From NCBI GenBank assembly GCA_011773795.1, contig WVWW01000112.1:1-6922 (forward strand): DNA of 6,922 nucleotides, in the 5' to 3' direction. The notes under the pieces are model-generated. The model made no database searches. It saw only the letters and a program-made list of their open reading frames with translations, and was not told the origin of the DNA. Each line of letters opens with the position of its first letter. Positions within the stretch are counted from its first letter, which is position 1. This document shows positions 6,507 through 6,922 of the stretch, piece by piece. This DNA is from Acidobacteriota bacterium. Its GTDB lineage: Bacteria; Acidobacteriota; Polarisedimenticolia; Polarisedimenticolales; Polarisedimenticolaceae. A program made the position numbers and the translations under genes.

Positions 6507-6922
<416 letters not shown>

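Overview
The window is GC-rich bacterial DNA with densely packed genes and no rRNA, tRNA, phage or CRISPR signal. The gene content fits a free-living soil or sediment bacterium: a PE-LIG-POL LigD beside a divergent ku, a MerR-TPR regulator, and an amino-acid utilisation operon. The lineage could be a myxobacterial, acidobacterial or similar GC-rich group, but nothing here fixes the phylum. Starts mostly lack Shine-Dalgarno sequences, and three genes have -10-like hexamers almost touching the start codon, which suggests common leaderless or very short-leader transcripts.

Layout. 1-132 (+) is the last 43 codons of an unidentified protein. 137-2653 (-) is a complete LigD, the multifunctional end-joining ligase. 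A 66-bp divergent spacer with a small perfect palindrome separates it from ku at 2720-3565 (+). Together these two genes make up the minimal bacterial non-homologous end-joining (NHEJ) system. 3622-4440 (+) encodes a MerR-type helix-turn-helix fused to TPR repeats, unusually placed directly behind ku. 4447-4531 is a nearly perfect 28-bp inverted repeat (85 bp overall) that fills the gap between two convergent genes; it looks like a mobile REP/MITE-type palindrome and could also act as a two-way terminator.

The right-hand part is one leftward operon. It contains a dicarboxylate/amino acid:cation symporter (beyond 6922 to 6507, 5' end outside the window), an ornithine cyclodeaminase/mu-crystallin family reductase (6502-5495) and a PLP-dependent threonine dehydratase-like enzyme (5508-4537). 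Symporter and reductase are 4 bp apart; reductase and dehydratase overlap by 14 bp. The combination suggests uptake and breakdown (or interconversion) of a small polar amino acid, comparable to other pathways that pair these two enzyme families.

The most notable observation is that the symporter is broken. Its hairpin-2 gate segment (the SxGTAGVPGAG region of the family) is missing and the reading frame shifts at about position 6681, while the remaining C-terminal helix is well conserved in the other frame. This is either a recent deletion or an assembly artefact.
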